42,430 bases of DNA from Candidatus Desulfolinea nitratireducens (GTDB lineage: Bacteria; Chloroflexota; Anaerolineae; Anaerolineales; Villigracilaceae): the NCBI GenBank assembly GCA_014382535.1, contig JACNJN010000070.1, positions 1-42,430 of the forward strand, read 5' to 3'. The notes beneath the pieces are model-generated. The model was not told the origin of the DNA. It did no database searches and was given only the letters and a program-made list of their open reading frames with translations. The translations under genes and the position numbers were made by a program. This document shows, piece by piece, positions 28,025-36,181 of this stretch (positions are counted from its first letter, which is position 1; every line of letters starts with the position of its first letter).

Positions 28025-29254
28025 CTATTCTGACATTTCCTCCAAGATTCCAGTCAATTGCTCGGCGAGTTCAGCACGGTCAAGGTGTTCTTCTATATAG
28101 CGCCGTCCAGCCAACCCCATTTTCTGACTACGCGCAGGATCAGCTGCCAGGGTTTTGATCGCTTCAGCCAACGCGATGGCATCACCCGGCTCGGAAAAGA
28201 TTCCGCATCCAGCTGCTTCAACCACCTCACGGATCACGCCATCAATTGCCAGCACCACCGGTCGCCCCGCCGCCATATAATCGAAAACCTTATTTGGATA
28301 GGTGGTCTTATACATGTCGATCGGTTTCAAAATCGCGATACAGGCATCTGCGGCGGCCAAGGCCACTGCCATCTCAGACTTTGGCACTGACGAGATAAAG
28401 CTCAGATTTTTTAAGCCCATCTCAGCGGCCTGTACCTGCAAATTCAATTTTTCCTTGCCGTCACCAAGTAGCACGATCTGGATCGATGCCGATGAATCCG
28501 TTCCCTCTATGGGAACGGATTCATTTTGCAAAATCTTCGCCGCTTCCAAAACAACACCAAGGTCATTTGACATCCCGTGCGCCCCGGCATAAAGGACGAC
28601 AAATTTAGATTTAATGGAATGAGTTTCCCGGAAGGATGCACCCTTTTTAGCGGGATCAAACATCCCGGCGTCTGCACCATTGGGAACAAGTTCAACGCGT
28701 TTCGCTCCCAGACCCCGAACGTGCTCGACGTACCCCGGGCTGTTAACCATCACCCGATCTGCGCCTCGATAAAGGAAACGCTCCAGCCATTCGGAGGCAC
28801 GGATCAGGATCCCATTCTTCAGGACTCCTACTGAAATAGCGAAAGCAGGCCACAGATCACGGACTTCAAAGAGGAAGGGAATCCCTTTCAAACTGGACAA
28901 GGCCCATGCCGTAAATCCCTGGAAAATTGGCGGCGAGGTCCCCCAGATCAAATCCACATTTTTTACGCGTAGTCCCATAATAAAGGAGGAGGCCATGAAG
29001 GAAACGAAGGCAAAAACACGGTGAACGAAAGATTTGTGATGTGCCTGATATACATAGGCGCGGATAATGGTGATGTCATCATCCTGTTTTTCGGTGAGAT
29101 TGGGCGGTGCGCTTCCAGTAATATAGCTGACAGAGCTGGCGATGATGGTAACACGATGCCCACGCTGAACAAGGTACCGCGCGAGTTCGTGATGTCGGGT
29201 GCCGCCTGGTTCATTGACAGCGGCGAAGGCCTGGTGGATGAGAAGAATATGCAT
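28025..29254 (-). CDS. GT4-family glycosyltransferase (WbuB-like)
   Basis: A 409-residue retaining glycosyltransferase with two Rossmann domains (GT-B fold). The N-terminal acceptor domain begins MHILLIHQAFAAVNEPGGTRHHELARYL, typical of WbuB-like N-acetylfucosamine transferases of O-antigen loci. The C-terminal donor domain has VVLYAGAHGMSNDLGVVLEAA, and the segment KVFDYMAAGRPVVLAIDG holds the nucleotide-sugar site. It is divergent from the acyltransferase at 29352 (97-nt spacer) and coupled to the mannosyltransferase. Role: assembly of a surface polysaccharide at the cytoplasmic membrane face. Confidence 0.88.
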   Translation of the reverse strand: MHILLIHQAFAAVNEPGGTRHHELARYLVQRGHRVTIIASSVSYITGSAPPNLTEKQDDDITIIRAYVYQAHHKSFVHRVFAFVSFMASSFIMGLRVKNVDLIWGTSPPIFQGFTAWALSSLKGIPFLFEVRDLWPAFAISVGVLKNGILIRASEWLERFLYRGADRVMVNSPGYVEHVRGLGAKRVELVPNGADAGMFDPAKKGASFRETHSIKSKFVVLYAGAHGMSNDLGVVLEAAKILQNESVPIEGTDSSASIQIVLLGDGKEKLNLQVQAAEMGLKNLSFISSVPKSEMAVALAAADACIAILKPIDMYKTTYPNKVFDYMAAGRPVVLAIDGVIREVVEAAGCGIFSEPGDAIALAEAIKTLAADPARSQKMGLAGRRYIEEHLDRAELAEQLTGILEEMSE

Positions 29255-29351
29255 TCGTTTGTAGGTTGGGTAGTTTTATTTGGATATGATACACTCAATT
29301 TGAAATATCGGAAATGATGTTAATTGAACAAAAAAATCAGGTAAAAAAGCT

Positions 29352-30014
29352 ATGGAAAATATCCTCATTATTGGCTCTGGTGGTCATGCTAAAGTCATCA
29401 TTGATATTGTGGAAAAAGAAGGCCTATACAATATTGTCGGCTTGCTAAATAAGCAACCTAACACAAATGAGAAAATCTTAGGCTATGATCTTTTAGGCAG
29501 AGAAGAAGATTTACCAAAACTTGTCAAGGTCCACGCCATTCAGGGCATTATTATCGCAGTTGGGGATAATTTTACGCGGGAAAAAGTTGTTTCGATTGCC
29601 AAAGAAAAATGCCCGGAACTAAAATTTTTCTCTGCCATTCATCCACAAGCCTCCATTGCATCTGATGCATCCATTGGACAAGGGACCGTAATTATGGCCG
29701 GTGTTTCTGTTAATCCAACCTCATCCATTGGGGAGTTTTGCATTTTGAACACAAATTCATCTCTAGATCACGATTCGCAGATGGGTGATTTTACCAGTCT
29801 CGCTCCTGGTGTTATTGTGGGAGGAGAATGTCAGATAGGTGAATTTAGCGCAATAAATATCGGGGCGATCTTAATCCCGAGAATAACAATCGGGAAACAT
29901 AGTGTAGTTGGAGCTGGATCGCTGGTCAATAAGTCGGTTGCCTCCTTTGAGGTCGTCTATGGAAGTCCTGCAAAAAAGATCCGTGAACGAACAGCGGGAG
30001 AGAGGTATCTTTAG
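29352..30014 (+). CDS. NeuD-family sugar O-acyltransferase
   Basis: A 220-residue protein with an N-terminal Rossmann-like PglD/NeuD domain (ILIIGSGGHAKVIIDIVE, residues 4-21) and a C-terminal left-handed beta-helix of hexapeptide repeats (about 100-205: ASIASDASIGQGTVIMAG, SSIGEFCILNT, GECQIGEFSAINIGA). Family members transfer acetyl groups from acetyl-CoA to amino sugars or sialic acids. The proposed catalytic His lies in SSLDHDSQMG. It is the only plus-strand gene in the polysaccharide locus and overlaps the convergent heparinase gene by 4 bp. Confidence 0.88.
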   Translation: MENILIIGSGGHAKVIIDIVEKEGLYNIVGLLNKQPNTNEKILGYDLLGREEDLPKLVKVHAIQGIIIAVGDNFTREKVVSIAKEKCPELKFFSAIHPQASIASDASIGQGTVIMAGVSVNPTSSIGEFCILNTNSSLDHDSQMGDFTSLAPGVIVGGECQIGEFSAINIGAILIPRITIGKHSVVGAGSLVNKSVASFEVVYGSPAKKIRERTAGERYL

Positions 30015-32020
30015 ATCGGGGAGAATTCAAATTCAGAGATAAATTCTACTGTATCAGAAGAAGTTACGTCGAGGGCCAGTGATAGCGCGGGGATTTTAAC
30101 GCCATAAGTCGGCGAATACCAGCCACGTGTGGGAAAGGTATCGCCATTACCCTTAATCAACTCACCTGCACGTACTAGAGAAAAGTTTTGTTTTGAGATT
30201 TCTGAAGCGTGAAGAGTGAGCTTCAAAAAGCCCTGTGGGAATATTAGACTAATTTCTATCCTCTCTTCTCTATTTTCCAGCGCCCATTCCCAATCAGGGA
30301 GTAACCAGTGTAGACAATATTTTCGAGATAATTGAGGTTCAGAGATCAGATTATCTTCCACCAGCCAGGTGTTTTCCGCAAAGGTGACCGCGCGCTGGTG
30401 TGTGACACCCAATTTACGATAGCCATCATGCTCGGCAACGATCTTCTGCGAAGATTGCTCTACAATCCGTCCATGCGCCCAATCGAGAACCATGAAGCGG
30501 CTGGCACGGGTCATCTGGTCAAGACCGTTGACAGTGACCGAATTATGATATTCTGTTGCAGGAAAAGGATTATCCCAGGGCGATGCCGCATTGTAAAGAT
30601 AGGTACCGGGATCAAGCGTGATATTCTCTCCCCGCCACCAAAGATCGAGATGAAGTTGGTCAGCGTGGGCAAGGCGGAGGTTTCCATCCACGACGCGAAG
30701 ATAAGCCCAATTTGAGTTTGAAGGTTTTAAAGTCGAAAGTTGAAAGGTTGGAAGGTTTGGGGAGTAGTAAGTTTGAAGGTTTAAAGGTTTGAAGGGTGAA
30801 AACCATAAACTCATTTCGTCAGCAGGGAAAGGTTCTTCGGTGAGAAAAACACGCGAGGCGGCTCTGATGACAGGGCGAAAATCTCGAAAGTCTCCATTGG
30901 CGAGAGGAAAGATATATGCGCCATCATTTGAACCAAGATTGGGTGTATTCCCAGAAATAGGATCCGTCAACTCTGCCAACCAACGAGTCGCCAGGGAAAG
31001 ATTTTCCAGAGACCTTTTGGTTAAACACAAAGGTCTCAAAGGTTCACTAAGGTTTGTTTTTTCCTCCTCTTTGTGCACCTTCGTGTCTTTGGTGTTTAAA
31101 GCACTTACCCATAACCCGATCTGCAACACCAGCCTTTGATAATTCACGCTATGCTGGACATATGCTCCGTTATCATCGATCTGATTTTCAAAGCTCCAGT
31201 TCAACCACTTGATGCCCAGCTTGCGCCATTTATTGGCTTGGGGATGCTCTGGTAAAGCAAGTCCTGCTGTGTACAGTCCCGCCGCCTCGCTGGTGAGATG
31301 ATTATTATTCTGCGCTCGTGCATAAAGCAATGTGGAGGGGATTCGATCAGCATGCTCCACAACCGATTGCGCCAAGCGTTCTTTTCGCTGACTCGTTGAC
31401 TCTCCCGAATCAAAGAAGACCTGCGCAGCCCAGACAAAAACCATCAAGCGGAGCGCGATTTCCTGTCCATTCATCCAGTGGGGTCCCATGTTGACGGGAT
31501 TACCAGTATCGAAAATTTCAAAATGTCGCCAAAAGGCTTCAGCGTACTTTTCGTCGCCGCTCACGCGATAGGCGCGACCGAGGGTGAATGCCCAGCCAAA
31601 GCGGGCGGGTTCCCAGATCAGTTTAAGATCGAAGGTTGAAGGGGGAAGGTTTAAAGCGGGTATTCGGTATTCTGATTTCGGTATTTTCCCTTTGCCAGTT
31701 TCGTAATCAACCCAGTGAGAAAGGGGATGATTAAAGTCTAGTTTTATTTCTGCGAGTTCACTGCCAAAGATGCGGAACTGTCCGTCCACGATGTGGTCTG
31801 CTTCGGTGAGGAGAGTTTCTATACCTTCAGGGCCAAGGATTTTTTTGAGGTCATCAGGGGAAGGAAGGGAGAAGAGATATTCGAGGTTCGATACTCGGAA
31901 ATTGGAAATTGGGATTCGTTTATAGTAACCGCTTGTCAAGCCAATTTTGTACAAGGCAAAGAGAGCGACTTGAGTGAATCCCAATTGGTAGATTGTTTTG
32001 AGAAGATACTTTAAACGCAC
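30011..32020 (-). CDS. Heparinase II/III family polysaccharide lyase-like protein
   Basis: A 669-residue protein if the GTG at 32020 is used. AGAAGG lies just upstream, whereas the longer form from GTG 32059 would translate the flanking repeat. It has an alpha-toroid N-terminal half with ARAQNNNHLTSEAAGLYTAG and a beta-sandwich half with LRLAHADQLHLDLWW, PGTYLYN and ATEYHNSVTVNG, as in the lyases found in exopolysaccharide loci. There is no clear signal peptide. The coding sequence contains at least four stretches made of short repeats (30714-30800, 31020-31100, 31627-31690, 31882-31921), all in frame, totalling about 270 nt. It probably trims or modifies the surface polysaccharide. Confidence 0.85.
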   Translation of the reverse strand: MRLKYLLKTIYQLGFTQVALFALYKIGLTSGYYKRIPISNFRVSNLEYLFSLPSPDDLKKILGPEGIETLLTEADHIVDGQFRIFGSELAEIKLDFNHPLSHWVDYETGKGKIPKSEYRIPALNLPPSTFDLKLIWEPARFGWAFTLGRAYRVSGDEKYAEAFWRHFEIFDTGNPVNMGPHWMNGQEIALRLMVFVWAAQVFFDSGESTSQRKERLAQSVVEHADRIPSTLLYARAQNNNHLTSEAAGLYTAGLALPEHPQANKWRKLGIKWLNWSFENQIDDNGAYVQHSVNYQRLVLQIGLWVSALNTKDTKVHKEEEKTNLSEPLRPLCLTKRSLENLSLATRWLAELTDPISGNTPNLGSNDGAYIFPLANGDFRDFRPVIRAASRVFLTEEPFPADEMSLWFSPFKPLNLQTYYSPNLPTFQLSTLKPSNSNWAYLRVVDGNLRLAHADQLHLDLWWRGENITLDPGTYLYNAASPWDNPFPATEYHNSVTVNGLDQMTRASRFMVLDWAHGRIVEQSSQKIVAEHDGYRKLGVTHQRAVTFAENTWLVEDNLISEPQLSRKYCLHWLLPDWEWALENREERIEISLIFPQGFLKLTLHASEISKQNFSLVRAGELIKGNGDTFPTRGWYSPTYGVKIPALSLALDVTSSDTVEFISEFEFSPI
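30714..30800. repeat. AAGGTTT-heptad repeat tract inside the heparinase gene
   Basis: A run of degenerate GAAGGTTT/GAAAGGTTG units on the plus strand. It is translated on the minus strand as a low-complexity segment rich in Pro, Leu, Thr and Ser (PLNLQTYYSPNLPTFQLSTL). The same units occur at 33112-33175, 34309-34334 and 35836-35865. Confidence 0.8.
31020..31100. repeat. CACAAAG/CTTTGTG palindromic repeat inside the heparinase gene
   Basis: An AACACAAAGG...CACTAAGG arm and a CTTTGTGCACCTTCGTG arm form an imperfect palindrome, translated in frame as a charged segment (NTKDTKVHKEEEKTN) that is unlike the rest of the lyase. It is the same family as 24452-24533 and 40443-40525. Confidence 0.8.
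31627..31690. repeat. Compound heptad repeat inside the heparinase gene
   Basis: The first 29 nt match the in-gene repeat of mtaB (24059-24087) at 26 positions. The rest is a TATTCGG/TATTCTGATTTCGG unit run. The encoded peptide is IPKSEYRIPALNLPPSTFDL. Confidence 0.75.
31882..31921. repeat. Short ATTCGG/GGAAATTGG repeat tract near the start of the heparinase gene
   Basis: Degenerate units TTCGAGG, TTCGATA, CTCGGAAATT and GGAAATTGGG encode RIPISNFRVSNLEY. It resembles the 31660-31690 tract. The assignment as a repeat is weaker than for the others. Confidence 0.5.
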
Positions 32021-32035
32021 TTTTGCCTTCTGACC

Positions 32036-32149
32036 ATCTCCGCACGGCCGTGAACACACCGTGCTACGTGAACAAAGACGATGAAAGTCGTCTAGTCCGC
32101 TTTAGCGGGCTTTGAAAAACAAGCACGGTGGATTTATCCCCGTGCGGTC
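32036..32149. repeat. REP-like multi-hairpin intergenic element, copy A
   Basis: A 114-bp element made of consecutive stem-loops: CCGCACGG...CCGTGC, GAC...GTC, CCGCTTTAGCGGG and a terminal GGTGGATTTATCCCCGTGCGG. It aligns in the same orientation with copy B at 34424-34552. It fills the gap between the heparinase and oxidoreductase genes, and together the copies bracket the oxidoreductase gene. Confidence 0.85.
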
Positions 32150-34296
32150 TATATTTTGACCTTTTCCCCACTCCGCAGCGATTCAACCGCCGCGAAACTG
32201 GCTTGGGTCACCCCGATCAACTGCTCATAGGGGATTGGCGGCACACCTGATTTCACAGCATTCGCTAAGGCAAGCATCTCATCCTTCCAACCCTTATCCT
32301 GGCCCAAGCGATTATTGATCTTTTTACGGCGTCCATTAGAGATCATCTCAAGCGAGCGATAATCGTTCAATGTAGCGACTTTGCCGCCGCCAAAGACCTC
32401 GACGCGCTCTTTGGGGAGGGATTTATCGCCATTAGCAAGATAATCCACTACGCCGATCGAACCATCTGGAAAGGTAAAGGTCATGCTGACATTATCTTCG
32501 TGGTATTTACCATGATCAGGCAATGCGTGAGCGCTTACGCTGATCGGAGATTCCCCAACTAAATAGGTCACAAAGTCAATAAAATGACAGCCCTCGCCGA
32601 TGATCCGTCCGCCTCCCTGAGCGGGGTCATGCACCCAATGATTGAGCGGAATATAGCCAGCGTTGACGCGGTAATGGATGTAGAGGGGTTCAACCCTGTC
32701 GGCATAAAAATCTCCTAATTGGCGAGCAAGAGGAGCATATCTGCGATTGAAACCTGCGGTGATGAGTGAGGAGTGATGGGATTCCAAAAACTCACTGAGC
32801 ACTTCTAGCTCTTCACGATTCACAGCCAAAGGTTTCTCAACAAAGACATTTTTTGCCGCTTGCAAGCCTTTGATCACTAAATCGGCGTGGGTATCGTGGC
32901 GAGTGAGAATGGCAATTGTATTGATATTCTCGTCGTTGATGATCTCTTCCGCGCTCGAGGTTGCGTAGCCAAAACCAAATTTCTTCGCGGAGTGTTGGGC
33001 TTTCAGCCCACCTGAAGAAGCAATTCCGACCAACTCAATATCTGTTTTCTTTATTGCTGGCAAAAGTGTGGCATTGGCAAATAAGCCCGCGCCGATGACA
33101 CCGAGTTTGCATGTTTGAAGGTTTGAAGGTTTGAAGGTTTTAAACTTGACAACTTGCAAACCTTCCAACTTTTCAACAGCTTCAGGATAAGTCAGCAAAA
33201 CACCTATAAAGGCTTCTTCCCTCTTCCCCGTGATAATCTCATACGCTTCATCAGCACGCTCAATCGGCAGCCGATGCGTAATTAAACTTTCAACCTGCAA
33301 CTTTCCACCTGCCAATAAATCCACGACAGCTTCGAGATTGCGTCCCTCGGTCCAGCGGACGAAACCGATCGGGTAATCTGCACCGCCCTCTTCATAGGAG
33401 GCGTCATAACGTCCCGGCCCATAGGAACGCGAGTTGATGAAGGAAAGTTCTTTTTCAAAATAGATCTTTCGCGGGAAGTCCAAACCTACAGCCCCCGTTG
33501 CGACGATATTGGCCCGATCGCGCGCGATTTGACCTGCCAGCGTTACCGGATCATTGGATGGCGTATCCGCACAGATGATGACCGAATCGGCGCCCCGATT
33601 GGCGGTAAAAGCCTGAACGGCAGCCTCCGCCTGGTCACGGGAGCAAGCTGAAATCCCGAATTGTTCCGCCAACTTCACCCGTTTGGGATCAATATCAATC
33701 CCGATCACCCGGCATCCTGCCGCAGCGGCGATCTGCATCGTCATCAATCCCAATAAACCAATTCCGATCACGGCGACATTCTCTCCCAAATTCGGTTCCG
33801 CCAGACGAAAACCATGCAGGGCAATCGCACCGAGGGTGGCAAAGGCGGCGCTCTCAAAATCAAGCTCATCAGGGATGAGAGCGAGAAGATTGCGCGGCAC
33901 AACCGCATATTCCGCGTGGACAGCGTAACCACCGCCCGCACAGGCAACCCGCTGCCCGACGTGGAAACCATCCATTTTTTCACCGAGTTCCACGATGGTC
34001 CCCGCCGAGGAATAGCCCAGGGCCATCGGCTCATCGAGTTTGTTGAAGGCAGCCTGCGCTGTATTTAGCAACCCTTCACGGAGAGCCTTATCAATGACTT
34101 GCTTGACAAGGTCAGGACGTGAGCGAGCTTTGCCAACCAGATTCTTCTCAGCAAATTCGACCACCATCCGCTCAGTTCCCGCAGAAACGAGGGAGGCAGC
34201 GGTTTTGATAAGCGCCATCCCTGCGCGCGGGCTGGGAACGGGAACCTCTTCGACAATGGCTTTTCCGGTCTTCAGGTTTTGGAGGAGTTGTTTCAT
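32149..34296 (-). CDS. Bi-domain oxidoreductase: zinc-type alcohol dehydrogenase fused to Gfo/Idh/MocA
   Basis: A 715-residue fusion. Residues about 1-365 form a medium-chain dehydrogenase with ALGYSSAGTIVELGEKM, GQRVACAGGGYAVHAEYAVVP and NAD-binding VAVIGIGLLGLMTMQIAAAAG. Residues about 398-715 form a Gfo/Idh/MocA oxidoreductase with LGVIGAGLFANATLLPA, FVEKPLAVN and GEGCHFIDFVTYLVG. Such bi-domain proteins are typical of exopolysaccharide clusters, where they are thought to act on nucleotide sugars. The linker (about 371-397) is encoded by an AAGGTTT-heptad repeat (33112-33175). A GAG lies upstream of the ATG. REP-like elements flank the gene on both sides. Confidence 0.87.
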   Translation of the reverse strand: MKQLLQNLKTGKAIVEEVPVPSPRAGMALIKTAASLVSAGTERMVVEFAEKNLVGKARSRPDLVKQVIDKALREGLLNTAQAAFNKLDEPMALGYSSAGTIVELGEKMDGFHVGQRVACAGGGYAVHAEYAVVPRNLLALIPDELDFESAAFATLGAIALHGFRLAEPNLGENVAVIGIGLLGLMTMQIAAAAGCRVIGIDIDPKRVKLAEQFGISACSRDQAEAAVQAFTANRGADSVIICADTPSNDPVTLAGQIARDRANIVATGAVGLDFPRKIYFEKELSFINSRSYGPGRYDASYEEGGADYPIGFVRWTEGRNLEAVVDLLAGGKLQVESLITHRLPIERADEAYEIITGKREEAFIGVLLTYPEAVEKLEGLQVVKFKTFKPSNLQTCKLGVIGAGLFANATLLPAIKKTDIELVGIASSGGLKAQHSAKKFGFGYATSSAEEIINDENINTIAILTRHDTHADLVIKGLQAAKNVFVEKPLAVNREELEVLSEFLESHHSSLITAGFNRRYAPLARQLGDFYADRVEPLYIHYRVNAGYIPLNHWVHDPAQGGGRIIGEGCHFIDFVTYLVGESPISVSAHALPDHGKYHEDNVSMTFTFPDGSIGVVDYLANGDKSLPKERVEVFGGGKVATLNDYRSLEMISNGRRKKINNRLGQDKGWKDEMLALANAVKSGVPPIPYEQLIGVTQASFAAVESLRSGEKVKI
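33112..33175. repeat. AAGGTTT-heptad repeat forming the linker of the fusion oxidoreductase
   Basis: TTTGAAGG units repeat three times in tandem, followed by TTGCAAACCTTCCAACTT in the opposite sense, so the tract can fold back. Read on the minus strand it encodes EKLEGLQVVKFKTFKPSNLQ, exactly at the junction of the two enzyme domains. Confidence 0.85.
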
Positions 34297-34423
34297 TTTT
34301 TTCTCGGGTTTAAAGTTTGAAGGTTGGAAGGTTAATGAGCTGGAATATTGATCTGACTAATCTAATTGTCGAACCGAGTATACCGCAAGTTCAAAGAGTA
34401 AAAAATGGGAAGATTCCGCAATT

Positions 34424-34552
34424 ATCTCCGCACGGAAGTAAACCTCCGTGCTACATAGCGGAAACCGACTGAAGTCGGCTCATTTCCCAGAAAAGCGAGC
34501 CCGCTTCAGCGGGCTTCCTAAAACTAGCGTGGGGATTAATCCTCATGCGATG
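34424..34552. repeat. REP-like multi-hairpin intergenic element, copy B
   Basis: It aligns with copy A (32036-32149) over its length. Shared blocks are ATCTCCGCACGG, CCGTGCTAC, GAAGTCG, CCGCTTCAGCGGGCTT and a final GGGGATTAATCC. Copy B carries about 15 extra bases between the second and third hairpins. Both copies have the same orientation. Confidence 0.85.
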
Positions 34553-34682
34553 ACAATAAATAAATCTTTCGATCTACATGCACATATTCCACGCTTTTAC
34601 TTGTGCCCAAAAGGGTATTCGCTCCAATCGTTAAATTCGTGACATTTGTGTTTAAAATAACCTTGGAACCAGAAACACCAGT

Positions 34683-34688
34683 TATAAT
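34683..34688 (+). promoter_or_regulatory. Consensus -10 hexamer of the aminopeptidase gene
   Basis: TATAAT is a perfect match, 35 nt before the TTG start. A TTGGAA lies only 14 nt upstream, so the -35 is weak or atypically spaced. Confidence 0.5.
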
Positions 34689-34723
34689 TGCATCATCTAA
34701 TTCACTCAACAAGGAGAATTCCC

Positions 34724-35830
34724 TTGACAGATCCCCGTGTACAAAAATTTGCAGAAATTCTGGTCAACCACTCGGCCCGCATCGTCAAAGGCGACCGTGT
34801 GCTCATCGAAGCCACCCAGGCCGCAAACCCCCTGATCCGTGAACTGTACAAACAGATTCTTGAAAAAGAAGCCTACCCGGTCCCGATGATTCGGGATTTT
34901 GACGAGCAGGATATTAACTACCTAAAATACGCTTCTGATGAACAGTTGGACTACGTTCCTCCCCTGCGTAAGATGGCCTATGAAGAATTCGAATCCCGCA
35001 TCCGTATTTCTTCATTAACTAATACTCGCGCATTGAGCAAAATGGATACAAAACGCATCCAACGTCGCGGAAAAGCGCTGGGGCAGATCACCGCCACCCA
35101 AATGAGGCGCGGGGCAGCGGGCAAATTCAAGTGGGTCAGTACCCTTTTTCCCACCGAGGCCTACGCCCAGGATGCCGAAATGAGTCTGAGCGATTATGAA
35201 GATTTTGTATACCGTGCCTGCCACGCCAATGAAGATGACCCGATCACCTTTTGGAATGGCGTCAGAGAAAAACAGCAAGCTGCTGTGGACAATATCCAGG
35301 GGCACGATCAGGTTGTCCTGCAGGGCCCCAACGTGGATTTGTCTCTCTCGATCAAAGATCGCATCTTTCTGAATTCGGCCGGCGTCTACAATATGCCCGA
35401 TGGAGAAATTTATACGGGGCCCGTTGAAAAATCGGTCAACGGCTGGGTCAAATTCACATATCCGGCCATTTATAAAGGGAATGTTGTAGAAGGTGCAGAA
35501 CTGACCTTTAGCAACGGAAAAGTTTCCTCTGCTAAAGCCGATAAAAACCAGGATTTTCTCCTGCAAATGCTCGATACCGATGAAGGCTCCCGTTACCTGG
35601 GCGAATTCGCAATTGGCACCAATTTCGAGATCGATAAATTCACCGGTCAAATTCTTTTCGATGAGAAGATCGGCGGCTCCTTCCACATGGCACTCGGCGC
35701 GAGCTACCCTGAAACTGGGGGAATGAATAAAAGCGCTATCCACTGGGATATGATCTGCGACATGCGCAAGGATTCCCAAATTTTGGTCGATGGCGAACTT
35801 TATTACAAAGATGGCAACTTCGTCTTTTAA
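34724..35830 (+). CDS. M29-family (thermophilic) metallo-aminopeptidase
   Basis: A 368-residue aminopeptidase of the AmpS/AmpT (M29) family, normal length. I chose TTG at 34724 because AAGGAG lies 7 nt before it and the protein then begins TDPRVQKFAEILVNHSARI, as in the family; the frame is open from 34688. Metal ligands are recognisable as Glu in VEGAELTF, Glu in YLGEFAIGTN, and His, Tyr, His and Asp in GSFHMALGASYPE and IHWDMICDMR. It would release N-terminal residues from peptides in the cytoplasm. It is a single-gene unit with its own promoter and terminator. Confidence 0.92.
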   Translation: MTDPRVQKFAEILVNHSARIVKGDRVLIEATQAANPLIRELYKQILEKEAYPVPMIRDFDEQDINYLKYASDEQLDYVPPLRKMAYEEFESRIRISSLTNTRALSKMDTKRIQRRGKALGQITATQMRRGAAGKFKWVSTLFPTEAYAQDAEMSLSDYEDFVYRACHANEDDPITFWNGVREKQQAAVDNIQGHDQVVLQGPNVDLSLSIKDRIFLNSAGVYNMPDGEIYTGPVEKSVNGWVKFTYPAIYKGNVVEGAELTFSNGKVSSAKADKNQDFLLQMLDTDEGSRYLGEFAIGTNFEIDKFTGQILFDEKIGGSFHMALGASYPETGGMNKSAIHWDMICDMRKDSQILVDGELYYKDGNFVF

Positions 35831-35854
35831 ATCAGTTAGAAGGTTTAAAAGTTG

Positions 35855-35887
35855 AAAGGTTGGAGATTTATGCTTCCAACCTTTTTT
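35855..35887 (+). terminator. Rho-independent terminator after the aminopeptidase gene
   Basis: AAAGGTTGGA (35855-35864) and TCCAACCTTT (35875-35884) form a 10-bp stem with a 10-nt loop, followed by Ts. The left arm is itself an AAGGTTT-type heptad unit, so the repeat has supplied the terminator. Confidence 0.75.
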
Positions 35888-35943
35888 GAATCAAGCAGAA
35901 ATAATCTAACGACAAGACAATTTCTGACTCTGATGTCAGAGTA

Positions 35944-35992
35944 TCACGCAAAGGCGCAAAGTTTTTCTTAGCGGTTTTGCGTCTTTGCGTGA
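35944..35992. repeat. Palindromic GCAAAG repeat, intergenic
   Basis: TCACGCAAAGGCGCAAA and TTTGCGTCTTTGCGTGA are complementary at 16 of 17 positions around a 15-nt centre. This is a GC-variant of the CACAAAG palindrome family. Confidence 0.75.
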
Positions 35993-36181
35993 GCTTTAAA
36001 TAAAAGGTTCCCTCGTGTCATGTGGCGAGGAAACAATTTGAGTTTCTCCCATTTAAACCCCAAACCGCGTTTCAGGCGGCCCGGCCCTTGCGCGGTTCGT
36101 ATTGAGGAGAATGTATATTCATTATTATATGGATTAGGTTAAGAGCAGCCTGAGAAGAACTTAACAATCAGATTAGAGATT

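Larger units (their letters stand above)
34297..34723. other. 427-bp intergenic region with heptad repeat and REP-like copy B
   Basis: It contains an AAGGTTTGAAGGTTGGAAGG tract (34309-34334) just upstream of the oxidoreductase gene, then REP-like copy B (34424-34552), then the promoter region of the aminopeptidase. No open reading frame in it looks like a real gene. Confidence 0.7.
35831..36181. other. 351-bp intergenic region: terminator, palindromic repeat, GC-rich hairpin
   Basis: It holds the aminopeptidase terminator built from heptad units, a TCACGCAAAG/CTTTGCGTGA palindrome (35944-35992), and near 36065-36097 an AACCGCG...CGCGGTT hairpin that could end the minus-strand rhodanese transcript. 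No gene is visible. Confidence 0.6.

Noticed and set aside
32021..32059. Longer heparinase start at GTG 32059
   Set aside because: The extra residues are encoded by the REP-like element; GTG 32020 has an AGAAGG site and begins a more natural N-terminus.
30714..33175. CRISPR array in the repeat-rich polysaccharide genes
   Set aside because: The units are degenerate heptads in direct tandem without unique spacers, and no cas genes are present.
35015..35779. 254-residue minus-strand frame inside the aminopeptidase gene
   Set aside because: The M29 family match and metal ligands on the plus strand account for this DNA; the antisense product shows no known motif.
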